This document shows positions 31,385 through 39,762 of a DNA stretch of 64,000 nucleotides, one piece after another. The stretch spans positions 2,198,873-2,262,872 of the forward strand of contig NZ_CP017074.1 of the NCBI RefSeq assembly GCF_001717465.1. The letters are read 5' to 3'. The notes under the pieces were generated by a model. It was not told the origin of the DNA, did no database searches, and worked only from the letters and a program-made list of their open reading frames with translations. Source of the DNA: Luteimonas sp. JM171 (GTDB taxonomy: Bacteria; Pseudomonadota; Gammaproteobacteria; Xanthomonadales; Xanthomonadaceae). Position numbers and translations under genes: made by a program. The stretch's first letter is position 1; every line of letters starts with the position of its first letter.

Positions 31385-31386
31385 GG

Positions 31387-32334
31387 ATGGGAACCAAGGG
31401 GAGTCATTGGATGCTGGCCATGGCGCTGGTGGTGCTTGCACCGGCGGGATGCTCGGTGCAAGGCACCGGACAGACAGCCGAAGCCGAGGCCGCGCGCGCG
31501 GCCGCCGACGCGGCGTTTGCCGCCGAGCAGGAAGCGTGGCGCGAAGCCCGCCACGAGAGCCTGCTGGCGCCGGATGGCTGGACCGGGGTGGTGGGCCTGC
31601 ACTGGATCGAGCTTGATGCCCACTACCTGGGCAGCCAGAGCGGCATGCGGGTGGCGAAGGGCCCGCCGCGGCTGGGCCTGCTGCAGCGGAGCGACGGACG
31701 CCTGTTCTTCACCCCGGAGCGGGGCGTGGAAGTCAGCGTGGGCGGCGAGCCGGTGCGACGCCGGATCGAGCTTCACGACGACCGCAGCGGCGCGCCGACG
31801 CCGGTGGATTTCGACGATGGCCAGGGCCAGCTCTCCATCATCCGCCGCGGTGGCCGGCAGGCGGTGCGCGTGCGCCACCTGGAGGCCGACACCCGCACGC
31901 ATTTCACAGGCATCGAGTATTGGCCGGTGGACGCCGGATGGCGGATCGAAGGCCGGTTCCGCGCCCATCCGCCCGGGCGCACGATGGAGATTCCGCTGAT
32001 CGTGGGCGGGAGCGAAGCCATCGCCAATCCCGGCGTGGTGGAGTTTGAGCGCGATGGCCTCGTGCACCGGCTCGAAGCGCTGGACGATGGCAGCGGCGGC
32101 CTGCTGCTGATCCTGGCCGACCGCACCTCGGGGCAGGGCAGCTATGGCGCCGGCCGTTACCTCGACGCGGCCGCACCCGATGCCCAAGGCCGCGTGGTGC
32201 TCGATTTCAACCGCGCATACAATCCGCCGTGCGCGTTCACCAACCACGCCACCTGCCCGCTGCCGCCGCCGGGGAATCGCCTCGACCTGGCCATTACCGC
32301 CGGTGAGAAGGCACATGCGCCGCCTGCGGGCTGA
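31387..32334 (+). CDS. DUF1684 lipoprotein
   Basis: This 315-residue protein starts with a short signal peptide and a probable lipobox ending at Cys22 (LAPAGC; the Pro at -3 is atypical). The body fits DUF1684: DGWTGVVGLHWIEL near the N-terminus and the highly conserved end FNRAYNPPCAFTNHATCPLP followed by PPGNRL. The family is common in Proteobacteria and Bacteroidetes; its function is unknown. The ATG at 31387 follows GAGG and lies three bases past the mutL stop. Confidence 0.85.
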   Translation: MGTKGSHWMLAMALVVLAPAGCSVQGTGQTAEAEAARAAADAAFAAEQEAWREARHESLLAPDGWTGVVGLHWIELDAHYLGSQSGMRVAKGPPRLGLLQRSDGRLFFTPERGVEVSVGGEPVRRRIELHDDRSGAPTPVDFDDGQGQLSIIRRGGRQAVRVRHLEADTRTHFTGIEYWPVDAGWRIEGRFRAHPPGRTMEIPLIVGGSEAIANPGVVEFERDGLVHRLEALDDGSGGLLLILADRTSGQGSYGAGRYLDAAAPDAQGRVVLDFNRAYNPPCAFTNHATCPLPPPGNRLDLAITAGEKAHAPPAG

Positions 32335-32359
32335 CCAAACTCATGAGGGAGAATTGCAG

Positions 32360-33352
32360 ATGCTGAAAGCACGCCTGACCGGACGCCGCGTCGTCCCCTT
32401 CCTGCTGGCCCTGTCGGCATTTGCCTTTGGCGGTGCGGCAATCGCCGAACAGCCGCAGCAGGTGGAGGCCGAGGCATCGGCGGAGGTTGAACCGCCAGTG
32501 CCATTGCTGTGGAAGGCAACCGCCGGCGATCGCTCGCTGTACCTGCTGGGCTCGTTCCACCTGCTCAAGCAGGGCGACTATCCGCTGTCGGCGGACGTTG
32601 ACGCGGCGTTCGAAGATGCCGCCGCGGTGGTATTCGAGATCCCGCCCAAGGAGCTGCAGTCGCCCGACCTGGGGGTGAAGATGGGCCAGGCCGCGATGCG
32701 CACCGACGGCACGCCGCTCGACAGCGTGCTGCCGGAAGAGACTGCCGCCGCGCTGGCGGCATGGGCGGAGGAGAACGCGGCTTCGCTCCAGCAGATGCAG
32801 CTGTCGCCGCAGGTGCTGCAGATGTTCCAGCCGTGGTTCGTCTCGCTGATGGTCACCATGACCGAGATGGGCAAGTACGGGCTCGATCCGGAACTGGGGC
32901 TGGACAACCACATGGCGAACCGTGCGGCCGAGGCGGGCAAGCCGACCTCCGGCCTGGAGACGGCCGACCAGCAGATTGCGCTGTTTACCGGCATGAGCCC
33001 GGAGGAACAGGTGCAGTTCCTGCAGTCAGCCCTGGAAGCCACGGGCGAGGAAGGCAAGCTCGAGATCGCAAGGCTCCACGAAGCATGGCGCAACGGCGAC
33101 GTCCGGGTGATCTGGGATGAGATGGGCGTGGAGATGCGCGATGAGTTCCCGGCGGTCTACCAGCGCATCAATGTCGATCGCAATGACGCCTGGGTGCCCC
33201 AGCTGGAGCGGATGCTCGACGGCGAAGGCAGCGGCAACACCCTGGTCGTGGTTGGGGCGCTGCACCTGGTGGGCGAGGACGGCGTGGTCGAGAAGCTTGA
33301 AGGCCGCGGGTACGAGGTCGAGCGCATCTGCTCGGCCTGCGTCGAAGAATAA
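32360..33352 (+). CDS. TraB/GumN-family periplasmic protein
   Basis: This 330-residue protein has a signal peptide (about 1-29, cleavage after AIA) and a TraB/GumN (PF01963) domain. The conserved His motifs are LLGSFHLLK near the N-terminus of the domain and VVVGALHLVGEDGVV near its end, which in the Tiki/TraB fold form a putative metal site. Members have been linked to metalloprotease activity, but the substrate of bacterial ones is unknown. The start follows GAGGGAGAA. A 12-bp terminator follows the stop. Confidence 0.87.
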   Translation: MLKARLTGRRVVPFLLALSAFAFGGAAIAEQPQQVEAEASAEVEPPVPLLWKATAGDRSLYLLGSFHLLKQGDYPLSADVDAAFEDAAAVVFEIPPKELQSPDLGVKMGQAAMRTDGTPLDSVLPEETAAALAAWAEENAASLQQMQLSPQVLQMFQPWFVSLMVTMTEMGKYGLDPELGLDNHMANRAAEAGKPTSGLETADQQIALFTGMSPEEQVQFLQSALEATGEEGKLEIARLHEAWRNGDVRVIWDEMGVEMRDEFPAVYQRINVDRNDAWVPQLERMLDGEGSGNTLVVVGALHLVGEDGVVEKLEGRGYEVERICSACVEE

Positions 33353-33368
33353 GCGCAGGTTGCTTTCC

Positions 33369-33397
33369 GGCGAGGGGCGCATCACGCGCCCCTCGCC
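33369..33397. terminator. Bidirectional terminator between the TraB-family and RnfB-like genes
   Basis: A perfect 12-bp stem (33369-33380 with 33386-33397) and ATCAC loop lie between the convergent genes that end at 33352 and 33401. No long U-tract is present. Confidence 0.65.
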
Positions 33398-33400
33398 GTG

Positions 33401-33832
33401 TCATCGGCCCGGCGCGACCATGACGATGCAGTCCACCGGGCACGCGGGCACGCACAGCTCGCAGCCGGTGCACAGGGGCTCGATGACGGCGTGCATCAGC
33501 TTGCTCCCGCCGGCGATGGCATCCACGGGGCAGGCCACGATGCATTTGGTGCAGCCAATGCAATCGGCCTCCACTACCAGGGCCACCTGCGGCGGTTTGT
33601 GCAGGCCGCGGGTGCGATCGTAGGGTTTGGCGGGCACGCCCAGCAGCCGGGCCAGTGCCCGGGCGCCCTCGTCGCCGCCCGGCGGGCAATGGTCGATGCC
33701 CGCCTCGCCGCGGGCCATGGCTTCGGCATAGGGGCGACAGCCGTCGAAGCCGCATTGGCGGCACTGGGTTTGCGGCAGGATCCGGTCGAGCCGGTCGGCC
33801 AGGTCCAGCGGGCCATCCGCCGCCGTCGCCAT
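33401..33832 (-). CDS. RnfB-like iron-sulfur protein, solo
   Basis: This 143-residue ferredoxin-like protein has an N-terminal Fe-S domain ([16 protein letters not shown] with a later HCPPGG) and two 4Fe-4S ferredoxin motifs ([12 protein letters not shown] and [12 protein letters not shown]). It matches the C-terminal part of RnfB but lacks a membrane anchor, and no other rnf gene is in the window. The start at 33832 ([20 protein letters not shown]) is 37 bases past the metG stop, so it is probably read from the metG promoter. The electron partner is unknown. Confidence 0.85.
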   Translation of the reverse strand: MATAADGPLDLADRLDRILPQTQCRQCGFDGCRPYAEAMARGEAGIDHCPPGGDEGARALARLLGVPAKPYDRTRGLHKPPQVALVVEADCIGCTKCIVACPVDAIAGGSKLMHAVIEPLCTGCELCVPACPVDCIVMVAPGR

Positions 33833-33869
33833 CCCGTTGCCTGCCACGCTGCGCGGACCTCCGGCCCGC

Positions 33870-35939
33870 TCAGCGCACCGGCATGCCCGGCTGCGCGCCA
33901 TCATCGGCGTCGAGCAGGGCCAGCGGGCCGTTGTCGAACCCGGCCGACAGGATCATGCCTTCGCTCACCCCAAACCGCATCTTGCGCGGGGCGAGGTTGG
34001 CAATGAAGACGACTTTCCGCCCCACCAGCGTTTCCGGTTCGCCATAGCTGGCACGGATGCCGGAGAAGATCTGGCGTTTGCCGAGCTCGCCGGCGTCCAG
34101 CTCCAAGCGCAGCAGTTTGTCGGAACCTTCGACCTGTTCGCACACCAGCACCTTGCCGATGCGCAGGTCCAGCTTGGCAAAATCCTCGATGCCGATGATG
34201 CCGGGGGCCTCCTGGGCCTGCTTCCCGCCGCCGGCCTTCTTCGCCTTGGCTTTGACCTCGGCCTGGGCATTGCCGGAAGCGGGGCCGGCCAGGGTGTCGC
34301 GGCTGGCATCCACCATGGCCTGCACCTGCTTGGGATCCAGGCGGGTGAACAGCGGCTCGTAGGCGTTGATCCCGTGCGCAAGCAGGGGGGCTTCCAGGTC
34401 CGCCCACGAGGCAAGCGGTGCGTTGAGGAAGGCCTCCACGCGCCCGGCCACGGCCGGCAGCACCGGCCGCAGGGCGGCGGCCAGCACCCGGAACAGGTTG
34501 AGGCCCTGGGTGCACACCGCCTGCAGTTCGGCGTCGGCGCCTTCCTGCTTGGCGATCACCCACGGCTTGCGCTCGTCGATGTAGCGGTTCGCCTCGTCGG
34601 CGAGCGCCATCGCCTGCCGAAGCACGGAGGCGGGCTCGTTGCGATCGTAGGATGCGCGGATCGGCGCCAGTGCCTGCACAAAGCGTTCATACATCCCGGG
34701 CTCGGGCAGCGCGTCGGCCAGGCGGCCATCGAAGCGCTTGTTGATGAAGCCCGCGCAGCGGCTGGCCAGGTTGACAAACTTGCCGACCAGGTCCGAGTTC
34801 ACCCGGGTCACGAAATCCGACAGGTTGAGGTCGAGGTCGTCCACGCCGCCGGCCGACTTCGCCGCGAAGTAATACCGCAGGGCTTCCGGGTGCAGCCCGC
34901 TGTCGAGGTAGGTGCGGGCCATGATGAAGGTGCCGCGCGACTTGGACATCTTGGCGCCGTCGACGGTGAGGTAGCCATTGACGTGCAGGCGCGTGGGAAC
35001 CCGCATCCCGGCTCCCTTGAGCACAGCCGGCCAGAACAGGCCGTGGAAGTTGATGATGTCCTTGCCCAGGAAGTGGTGCAGCTCGGCCTGGCTGCCGGGT
35101 GCGAACTCGGCTTCGAAATCCAGCCCCTCGCGCTCGCACAGGGCCTTGAAGCCGGTCAAATAGCCAATCGGCGCGTCCAGCCACACGTAGAAGAACTTCC
35201 CGGGATGGCCCGGGATCTCGAAACCGAAGTAGGGCGCGTCCCGGGAGATGTCCCAGGCGCGCAGGCCGCCTTCGCCGTCCAGCCACTCCTGCAGCTTGGA
35301 CTTCACGCCGGGAATCGCGACATCACCTGCCAGCCATTCGCGCAGGAAGCTTTCGAAGTTGCCCAGCTCGAAGAAGAAGTGCTCGGATTCACGCAGCTCC
35401 GGCGTGGTGCCGGAGAGCACCGACTTCGGTTCCTTCAGGTCCGTGGGCGAATAGGTTGCGCCGCACTGCTCGCAGTTGTCGCCGTACTGGTCCGGCGTGC
35501 CGCAGCGCGGGCAGGTGCCCTTGATGTAGCGGTCGGGCAGGAACATGCCCTTGGCCGGGTCGTAGAACTGCTCCACCGTGCGCCGGCTGATGTGGCCGGC
35601 CTGGTCCAGGCGCGCGTAGATCGCCTCGGTCATCTGCCGGTTGCGATCGGAGTGGGTGGAGCCGTAGTGATCGAAGGCGACCCCGAAGTCGGCAAAGTCC
35701 CGCTCGTGGGACGCCTGGATGCCGGCGATGAAGTCTTCCGGCGAGGTGCCCGCCTTCTCCGCGGCCAGCATGATGGGCGTGCCGTGGGTGTCGTCTGCGC
35801 ACACGTACCAGGCGGTGCCGCCGGCCATGCGCCGTGCCCGCACCCAGATATCGGTCTGGATGTAGCCGACCAGGTGGCCCAGGTGCAGGGGGCCGTTGGC
35901 GTAGGGCAGCGCGGTGGTGACGTAGGCAGTGCGGGACAT
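33870..35939 (-). CDS. metG: Methionyl-tRNA synthetase
   Basis: MetG charges tRNA-Met. The 689-residue class I synthetase has the HIGH equivalent HLGH in [13 protein letters not shown], a zinc knuckle [19 protein letters not shown], the KMSKS loop in [11 protein letters not shown] and a C-terminal EMAP-like tRNA-binding OB domain ([17 protein letters not shown] onward) after an Ala/Lys linker near residue 575. The first-type zinc knuckle and appended OB domain are the usual gammaproteobacterial form. Confidence 0.96.
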   Translation of the reverse strand: MSRTAYVTTALPYANGPLHLGHLVGYIQTDIWVRARRMAGGTAWYVCADDTHGTPIMLAAEKAGTSPEDFIAGIQASHERDFADFGVAFDHYGSTHSDRNRQMTEAIYARLDQAGHISRRTVEQFYDPAKGMFLPDRYIKGTCPRCGTPDQYGDNCEQCGATYSPTDLKEPKSVLSGTTPELRESEHFFFELGNFESFLREWLAGDVAIPGVKSKLQEWLDGEGGLRAWDISRDAPYFGFEIPGHPGKFFYVWLDAPIGYLTGFKALCEREGLDFEAEFAPGSQAELHHFLGKDIINFHGLFWPAVLKGAGMRVPTRLHVNGYLTVDGAKMSKSRGTFIMARTYLDSGLHPEALRYYFAAKSAGGVDDLDLNLSDFVTRVNSDLVGKFVNLASRCAGFINKRFDGRLADALPEPGMYERFVQALAPIRASYDRNEPASVLRQAMALADEANRYIDERKPWVIAKQEGADAELQAVCTQGLNLFRVLAAALRPVLPAVAGRVEAFLNAPLASWADLEAPLLAHGINAYEPLFTRLDPKQVQAMVDASRDTLAGPASGNAQAEVKAKAKKAGGGKQAQEAPGIIGIEDFAKLDLRIGKVLVCEQVEGSDKLLRLELDAGELGKRQIFSGIRASYGEPETLVGRKVVFIANLAPRKMRFGVSEGMILSAGFDNGPLALLDADDGAQPGMPVR

Positions 35940-35965
35940 GGCGTGGGGCGTTGAAAAGGCAGGGG

Positions 35966-35971
35966 ATTATC
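35966..35971 (-). promoter_or_regulatory. Putative -10 box of metG
   Basis: GATAAT on the minus strand (35971-35966) predicts transcription near 35959 and a leader of about 20 bases. No clear -35 is visible. Confidence 0.45.
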
Positions 35972-36015
35972 GCATGCGGGCGTACCCCGGGGCCCGTCCG
36001 CCCGCGCCCGCAAAG

Positions 36016-36050
36016 CACAAGGCCCGGGGCGGGCCCGGGCCTTGTGCTGG
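36016..36050 (-). terminator. Terminator after the DUF2147 gene
   Basis: A 15-bp perfect stem (36016-36030 with 36036-36050) and five-base loop lie 21 bases beyond the stop of the minus-strand DUF2147 gene and before the metG promoter. There is only a short T-run after it. Confidence 0.7.
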
Positions 36051-36070
36051 AACTTCCCGGCCTGCGGGCC

Positions 36071-36499
36071 TTACTCCCGGTGCCAGATCTGCTCGCGGCA
36101 GATGAAGACGAGGCAGCCCGAAACCCCAAGCTGGTCCTCGCCATGCATCTGCATCTTGGCGCGGTAGCTGCGCCCGTTGGACGGATCCAGGATGGTGCCG
36201 CCGGCCCAGTCGTCATCCTTCGGCGTCAGGCCCCACAGGATCGTCATGCCCTGGATCGGCTGGTCCTTGCGCTCGCCCGAGCACTTGTCGCAGACCGGAT
36301 TGGGCCCCTTGTCCGACTGCAGGATCTCCACCACCGTCCCCTGCAGGGTGCCGTCGGCGGCGCGGCTGATCTCGACGATGGACTTCGCCTGGCCGGTCTC
36401 GTCGTCGATGGTTTTCCAGCGGCCCTCGGGGCCGGATTGGGCAGCGGCGGCCAGCGGGACCAGGGCGGCGAAGGCGAGTGCGAGTTTCAGGTGGCGCAT
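36071..36499 (-). CDS. DUF2147 periplasmic protein
   Basis: This 142-residue protein has a signal peptide (about 1-20, cleavage near AAA-AQ) and the DUF2147 beta-rich fold: GRWKTIDDETGQAKSIVEI, a CDKCSG pair, MTILWGLTPKDDDWAGGTI with ILDPSNGRSYRAKM, and FICREQIWHR at the end. DUF2147 proteins are small, lipocalin-like, and of unknown function. The start at 36499 follows GGAGGGAAG. A terminator on each side makes it a single-gene transcript. Confidence 0.87.
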   Translation of the reverse strand: MRHLKLALAFAALVPLAAAAQSGPEGRWKTIDDETGQAKSIVEISRAADGTLQGTVVEILQSDKGPNPVCDKCSGERKDQPIQGMTILWGLTPKDDDWAGGTILDPSNGRSYRAKMQMHGEDQLGVSGCLVFICREQIWHRE

Positions 36500-36591
36500 G
36501 ATCTTCCCTCCTTGCGGATTTGATCGACCTGTTTCGTGTCTGTCAGTACCCCTTATACCGCAGGCGGGCAATCTGGAGCCGCTGCCCGCGC

Positions 36592-36622
36592 AAAAAAAGG
36601 GGCGGCGCATCCGCGCCGCCCC
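36592..36622 (-). terminator. Rho-independent terminator of the TonB receptor gene
   Basis: A 10-bp perfect GC stem (36599-36608 with 36613-36622) with an ATCC loop is followed on the minus strand by seven U (the A-run at 36592-36598), 23 bases past the receptor's stop codon. Confidence 0.88.
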
Positions 36623-36645
36623 ATGCAAGCACCAGGATCAATGCC

Positions 36646-39600
36646 TCAGAACTTGTACTGCAGGCGGACGTATGGCGAACGCCCGTACCAGTCGTATTGC
36701 GTTGCGAAGGCTGGCACATTGCCGTACCGGTTGCCGACGCCATTGCTGATCAGCGGCGGATCCTTGTCGAACAGGTTGCGCACGCCCACCAGGACCGACC
36801 AGTCCGGCCGCTCATAGCGGACTGAGGCGGTGTGGTAGAAGCGGCGATCGGCGTAGATGTCGCGCCACGCGTTTTCCCAGCCTTGATAGGTGAAGTACTC
36901 ATCGATGTCCTGGTTCTTGGTGGCGTGGACGTAATCGACCCGCCACATGTACGACCAGTCACCGCGGTCCAGGCGCGCTGTGAAATCACCCACGAGCTTG
37001 GGCCGGCCAATGTCACCCACGCGGTCTGAGCTCTCGAACCCGCTCTCCTCGGCGGTGCTGAAGAGCTGGACGATGTCCTCCTTGGTGTAGGTGATCTGGC
37101 TTTCGAGCGACAGGGCGCCGAACGCGAAATCCCGGTCATAGTTCAGGATCAGATCGTAGCCGCGGGTTTTCTGACGATCGATGTTGAGGTACGTGTTGCG
37201 GATCTCCTCGATCTTGAACGGATCCGTGGGGTGGCTTCCCGGATTGCGGTCGAACAGGTCGCAGAACGCATTCGGGTAGATCGGGGAGCCGTAGCAGCCG
37301 CCAAGAATGGAGGAATTGTTGAGCTGCCCGATCTGGTCACGGATCTCGTAGTCGAAGTAGTCCAGTGCGACGCTGAGGTTGCTCCAGGTCGGCGTGAGCA
37401 CGAGACCGACGGTCGTTGCACGCGAAGTCTCGGGGACCAGCACGCCTGCGCCACCGCCCGACACGACGAGAGCCGAAGACGGTGCGCCGTTGTAGTCGGC
37501 CGGGATGCCGGCCGCGGCGCAGTTGGTCCGCAGGAAGTCATTGTTGCTCTCGCCCCAGAGGATGCAGGGGTCGACCGAAATCTGCGACGCAAAGCCGGTC
37601 AGGTTCCCCAGGTACAACTCGTACAGGCCGGGGGCCCGGAACGACGTGCCACGCGTGGCGCGGATCTTCATGGTCGGGACCACCTGCCAGTTCAAGCCAA
37701 GCTTCCAGACCGAGTCGGAACCGTCCACGGAGTCATAATCGAACCAGCGCGCGGAGCCGTTGACCGTGAGGGACTCGAAGCCGGGCTTGCCGACGATGAG
37801 CGGGGCTTCCAGCTCCATCAGCGCCTCCATCACGTTGTCGCTGCCCTTGGTGACCTGGGCGGAGCTTTGCCCCCACAGGTCTCCGCTGGCCTCGAGCGTG
37901 CTGGGCTGGTCGTCCATGCTGTAATGGCGGTATTCGAGCCCGAACGCGGCGCCCAGGGGGCCCGCGGGCAGGTTGAAGAGTTCACCGGTGACCAGGCCGC
38001 TGACCACGCTCTGCTCATAGATCGTGTTGCCGGTGTGCCACTCTCCGACCGCGTCGACCAGCTCGTCCATCGCCGCGCCGCTCAGGAAACGCGGGTCGAA
38101 ATAGTTCACGCGGGGAGCACTGGTGTCGTAATCCAGGTCTCCTGATCGCGACCCCACGATCGACAGCACGCTGTAGTCGCCGTCGGAGCGGCTGTAGCTG
38201 GCATTCGCTTCCCATGCCCAGGTGTCAGTGAAGCCGAGCAGGCCGTCGAGTTTGGTGGAGACGTAGTAATAGTCGATCGAGACGCTTTGCTTGGAGGGAA
38301 ACGGCATGATCGGCTGGGCGACCCCGGACTGCACGGGGGTCACGAAGTCGGGTGAATCCGGGTAGCCATACGCAGCCCGCCACGCGGCGAGAGTGCCCAG
38401 GTAGGCTTCTTCACTGTCGAAATCGGCCGGATTCAGATGGCCGCCCGCGGTCGCGCCGCCCGTGAGCGGGAAGAACTGGCGGTAGCGGTGGGTGTCCGTC
38501 TTGCGGTGGCTGTAAAGCCACTGCGTCTTCCAGTTGACCGGGCCCAGTGCAAAGTCGCTCTGTCCGAAGAGGTTGATGCGCTCCTGCCGGTCGACGATCT
38601 GCGTGTCGCCGTAGAAGTCGAAGTTCAGCACATCCTCGAAATATGCCTGGTCCGAGTTGGCATAGGTCGGCGTCGGAGTCGGACGAGGTCTGTAACCGGG
38701 GATGTCGCCAATCGTGGAGCCATCCACGGACGGGATATAGCGGACGCCGGTCACCGCGTCGATCACGGTATTGGCATACAGGTTGGTGCCGCTGCAGCCC
38801 GCGAGCGGGCCGCCTGCCAGGATCGAACGGTCTTCGCGGTCGATGCGATTGCCGCCGGGGCCATCGAACACATAATCCTCGGCGCAGCGGAGGAAGTCGC
38901 GATCGCCAAGGAGCAGGGGCTCCTCCACATACCACTCACCGGACACCATGATGTTGCCCTGGTCGAAGTTCCAGCCGGTGAGACCGGACAGCGAGAAGGT
39001 TTCCCCGCTGCCGCTTGGCACGCGCGCGGTGAAATTGATCTCGGGGCGGTCGACACGTTTCCGGGTGATCACGTTGACCACGCCGGCGACCGCGTCCGAG
39101 CCGTAAATCGAAGACGAGCCGTCCTTCACGATTTCAATGCGCTGGATGGCAGCGGTCGGCAGCACGTTGAGGTCAAATGCGCCCACCTGGCCGCGCGTTC
39201 CCGCCGGGCCGGGCCGCTGGCCGTCCAGCAGTACCAGGGTGCGGTTCGCCCCAAGACCGCGCAGCGACAGCGTTTGCACGCCGGTACCACCTTCCACCAC
39301 GAAACCGGCGAACTGGTTGCTGATCTGGGTGGAGCCGGCAGCGACGCTGGACTGCTGCAGGAATTCCGCGGCGTCCACCTGGCCAAGCGCCACGTTGGTG
39401 TCGGCGGTGATGACCTGGATCGGCGACGTCGACTCATATTCGGTCCGGCGCAGGAGCGACCCGGTCACGGTGATGCGGTCCAGCTCCGTCGCGCGCTGCT
39501 GTGGCTGATCCTGCTCCGCTTCAACCTGGGTTTCGTCCAGTTGCGCCGCGGTGGCCGTGTCGGGATCTTCCTGAACCTGCCCTTGGTTTCCGGCCAGGGC

Positions 39601-39684
39601 GTTGGTTCCCCAAAGGCAAGTGGCCATGGCAACCGCCAGCGGCAGAGGCTTCAAGTGACGACGCTTACTGTTTGCAGCTTTCAT
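36646..39684 (-). CDS. TonB-dependent outer-membrane receptor
   Basis: This 1012-residue receptor has a signal peptide (cleavage after NALA near residue 32), an acidic/Gln-rich stretch, a TonB-box-like LDRITVTGS near residue 65, a plug domain (about 75-200, with SLRGLGANRTLVLLDGQRP and GSDAVAGVVNVIT) and a 22-strand barrel ending in an aromatic residue (YVRLQYKF). The start at 39684 is favoured over an ATG six codons upstream because GGGGAGAAG lies just before it. The S9 peptidase gene directly upstream suggests the substrate is a peptide, a common pairing in Xanthomonadaceae; this is inferred. Confidence 0.92.
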   Translation of the reverse strand: MKAANSKRRHLKPLPLAVAMATCLWGTNALAGNQGQVQEDPDTATAAQLDETQVEAEQDQPQQRATELDRITVTGSLLRRTEYESTSPIQVITADTNVALGQVDAAEFLQQSSVAAGSTQISNQFAGFVVEGGTGVQTLSLRGLGANRTLVLLDGQRPGPAGTRGQVGAFDLNVLPTAAIQRIEIVKDGSSSIYGSDAVAGVVNVITRKRVDRPEINFTARVPSGSGETFSLSGLTGWNFDQGNIMVSGEWYVEEPLLLGDRDFLRCAEDYVFDGPGGNRIDREDRSILAGGPLAGCSGTNLYANTVIDAVTGVRYIPSVDGSTIGDIPGYRPRPTPTPTYANSDQAYFEDVLNFDFYGDTQIVDRQERINLFGQSDFALGPVNWKTQWLYSHRKTDTHRYRQFFPLTGGATAGGHLNPADFDSEEAYLGTLAAWRAAYGYPDSPDFVTPVQSGVAQPIMPFPSKQSVSIDYYYVSTKLDGLLGFTDTWAWEANASYSRSDGDYSVLSIVGSRSGDLDYDTSAPRVNYFDPRFLSGAAMDELVDAVGEWHTGNTIYEQSVVSGLVTGELFNLPAGPLGAAFGLEYRHYSMDDQPSTLEASGDLWGQSSAQVTKGSDNVMEALMELEAPLIVGKPGFESLTVNGSARWFDYDSVDGSDSVWKLGLNWQVVPTMKIRATRGTSFRAPGLYELYLGNLTGFASQISVDPCILWGESNNDFLRTNCAAAGIPADYNGAPSSALVVSGGGAGVLVPETSRATTVGLVLTPTWSNLSVALDYFDYEIRDQIGQLNNSSILGGCYGSPIYPNAFCDLFDRNPGSHPTDPFKIEEIRNTYLNIDRQKTRGYDLILNYDRDFAFGALSLESQITYTKEDIVQLFSTAEESGFESSDRVGDIGRPKLVGDFTARLDRGDWSYMWRVDYVHATKNQDIDEYFTYQGWENAWRDIYADRRFYHTASVRYERPDWSVLVGVRNLFDKDPPLISNGVGNRYGNVPAFATQYDWYGRSPYVRLQYKF

Positions 39685-39702
39685 ACTTCTCCCCTTCCCC
39701 AT

Positions 39703-39716
39703 GGTGTTAATACACC
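39703..39716 (-). promoter_or_regulatory. Inverted repeat in the TonB receptor leader, possible operator or hairpin
   Basis: GGTGT-TAAT-ACACC forms an inverted repeat at 39703-39716. It lies just downstream of the predicted transcription start (39721) and before the ribosome-binding site, so it could bind a repressor or fold as a 5-bp hairpin in the mRNA. The half GGTGTTAAT recurs at 39759-39767, at the -35 edge. No regulator is known from the window. Confidence 0.45.
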
Positions 39717-39727
39717 GTTAACAGTCG

Positions 39728-39756
39728 AGTATCGTTTTTTGTACTGCAGATAACAA
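39728..39756 (-). promoter_or_regulatory. Promoter of the TonB receptor gene
   Basis: On the minus strand TTGTTA (39756-39751) and GATACT (39733-39728) are spaced by 17 bases. Transcription would start near 39721. The receptor can therefore be expressed separately from the S9 peptidase gene, which ends at 39763. Confidence 0.6.
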
Positions 39757-39762
39757 GTGGTG

